From contig JBIOTQ010000100.1 in NCBI GenBank assembly GCA_044866075.1, forward strand, positions 1 to 5,886: a stretch of DNA of 5,886 nucleotides, read 5' to 3'. The notes under the pieces were generated by a model. It saw only the letters and a program-made list of their open reading frames with translations, ran no database searches and had not been told where the DNA came from. The stretch is from JBASRP01 sp044866075 (GTDB taxonomy: Bacteria > Actinomycetota > AC-67). The translations under genes were made by a program, and so were the position numbers. The stretch's first letter is position 1. Each line of letters opens with the position of its first letter. This document shows positions 4,852 through 5,886 of the stretch, one piece after another.

Positions 4852-5886
4852 ATGGGGGGCTTCCGGAGTCGCGCAATCGTGTTGTTCGTCGCCATCTTGG
4901 CGGCCGCTGCCGAGGTGACGGTGACGGCACAGGACGCCGGGGCCGCCGGTCTTCCCGGTACGCCCGGCGGTGTCTTCGCTTGGGCGTACAACTGGAACTC
5001 GATTCAGGTGTCGTGGACGCCGGGCAACCCGCCGGGCACGTCGTACAGGGTCGCCGCGTACACGGGGGTCAATCCGTTCGCCGTCTCGCAGACGGCGTGC
5101 TCGTGTACGTCGATCCGACTAGGGGGGCTGGCAGCGAGCACCGTGTACACCATCAAGGTCTATGCGAGGAACAGCTTGGGAGAGAACCCTGTTGCAGGCA
5201 CGAGCCCCCCGGTGTCGACGAACGTGGTGGGTACACCCGACCCGCCCACGTCGGTCTCCGCCAGCGTGTCAACGTCACAGTACTCGTCAACGGCGACCGT
5301 GAGCTGGACGCTGGCTACCACCGGGGACGTAGCGTCGTGGGTGGAAGTCACGGCGATGCAGGGCGGGACCTTCAAAACGTCCGGCCGCTGTTTCCTTCCG
5401 CCAGCCATCGTCAATCTCTGCACGAACAACGCTGCAACCGTCCCCGGGCTCACCCCCGGCGTCACCTACTCGTTCTGGGTGCTGGCCGGCAATAACGCCA
5501 ACGACAAGGGAACGGCCATTCAGAGCAACCTTGTCACAATCCCTTCGGGATGCAGCGGAACGGCGATGTACTGTCTGAAAGTCGACGCCACCCAGGCCAC
5601 GAGGGCGGCAAACGGCCGTGCCGCCGGGCTCATCTTCGCCACGAACAGCCCCAACGCCGCCCGCCTGGCCGCCCTCGGGATCACGAACTGGCGCGTGGCA
5701 GCCAACGTGACGGCCAGTTCCAACGCGTGCACGCCCACCGACCTCGACCTGTTCGCCTACCGAACGGCCGTCACCGCGAACACCGGGTCGGGCGTGCCGA
5801 CCACGACGACCATCCTGCTAAGCGACGTCTGGCACCAGTTCACCGGCCCGAGCAACGGCGGTAAAGCCCGCGCGCCGTGGAACGAT
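4852..5886 (+). CDS. Secreted fibronectin type III-like domain protein (partial, C-terminus outside window)
   Basis: The frame is open for 345 codons from ATG 4852 to the window edge, with GC-rich third positions throughout. GGAGGGG (4841-4847) gives a good ribosome site, partly inside a small UUCG hairpin (4832-4843). An in-frame GTG directly precedes the ATG and is an equal formal alternative. The N-terminus MGGFRSRAIVLFVAILAAAA is a signal peptide, with cleavage likely around residues 26-33. Residues about 34-126 look like one fibronectin type III domain (PGTPGGV...SIQVSWTPG...STVYTIKVYARNSLG). Residues about 129-230 are a second (PDPPTSVSASV...ATVSWTL...LTPGVTYSFWVLAGNN). Cysteines at 83/85 and 180/190 may form disulfides. 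From 231 on (LAALGITNWRV, 272-282; TILLSDVWHQFTGPSNGG, 320-337) a different domain starts, vaguely like a secreted glycoside-hydrolase barrel, but I cannot name it. It is likely exported and carbohydrate- or surface-acting. The function is unknown. Confidence 0.85.
   Translation, partial: MGGFRSRAIVLFVAILAAAAEVTVTAQDAGAAGLPGTPGGVFAWAYNWNSIQVSWTPGNPPGTSYRVAAYTGVNPFAVSQTACSCTSIRLGGLAASTVYTIKVYARNSLGENPVAGTSPPVSTNVVGTPDPPTSVSASVSTSQYSSTATVSWTLATTGDVASWVEVTAMQGGTFKTSGRCFLPPAIVNLCTNNAATVPGLTPGVTYSFWVLAGNNANDKGTAIQSNLVTIPSGCSGTAMYCLKVDATQATRAANGRAAGLIFATNSPNAARLAALGITNWRVAANVTASSNACTPTDLDLFAYRTAVTANTGSGVPTTTTILLSDVWHQFTGPSNGGKARAPWND

Noticed and set aside
5160..5465. Minus-strand open frame within the secreted protein gene
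   Set aside because: It is antisense to a frame with signal peptide, FN3-like repeats and coding-type third positions. No support for a separate gene.

Overview
The window is uniformly GC-rich, with strong G/C preference at third codon positions and several GTG starts. The reading style (tightly overlapping genes, lipoprotein signal, GC-rich leaders) suggests a high-GC bacterium, most likely an actinobacterium or a similar deep soil lineage. The sequence alone does not fix the taxon.

Positions 1-4213 hold a vitamin B12 (cobalamin) uptake and salvage operon on the minus strand, read from right to left. A promoter near 4184-4213 precedes a compact cobalamin riboswitch (4046-4155). An expression platform follows, in which the ribosome binding site can fold into a hairpin (3957-3976). 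The genes then run: corrinoid-binding lipoprotein (btuF type, 3033-3953), FecCD/BtuC permease (1963-3033), ABC ATPase (btuD type, 1172-1966), corrinoid adenosyltransferase (cobO/btuR/cobA, 606-1175), AdoCbi kinase/AdoCbi-P guanylyltransferase (cobU/cobP, 61-606), and the first 25 codons of one more gene (1-77). Every junction overlaps by 1, 4 or 17 nt, which implies translational coupling. The logic is import of corrinoid, adenosylation, then GDP activation of the lower-ligand side chain. The cut gene probably continues nucleotide-loop assembly. The riboswitch should shut the unit down when coenzyme B12 is plentiful.

Divergently transcribed from this operon is a small DUF59/MIP18-family protein (4233-4598, plus strand), of the kind linked to iron-sulfur cluster assembly. 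A 253-bp gap follows. It contains a long imperfect dyad (4706-4719 with 4775-4788) that looks like the closing stem of a structured leader RNA.

From 4852 to the right edge runs a secreted protein with a signal peptide, two fibronectin type III-like domains and the beginning of an unrecognised domain. It is open at the window end. No CRISPR array, tRNA, rRNA, transposon or phage gene was seen.
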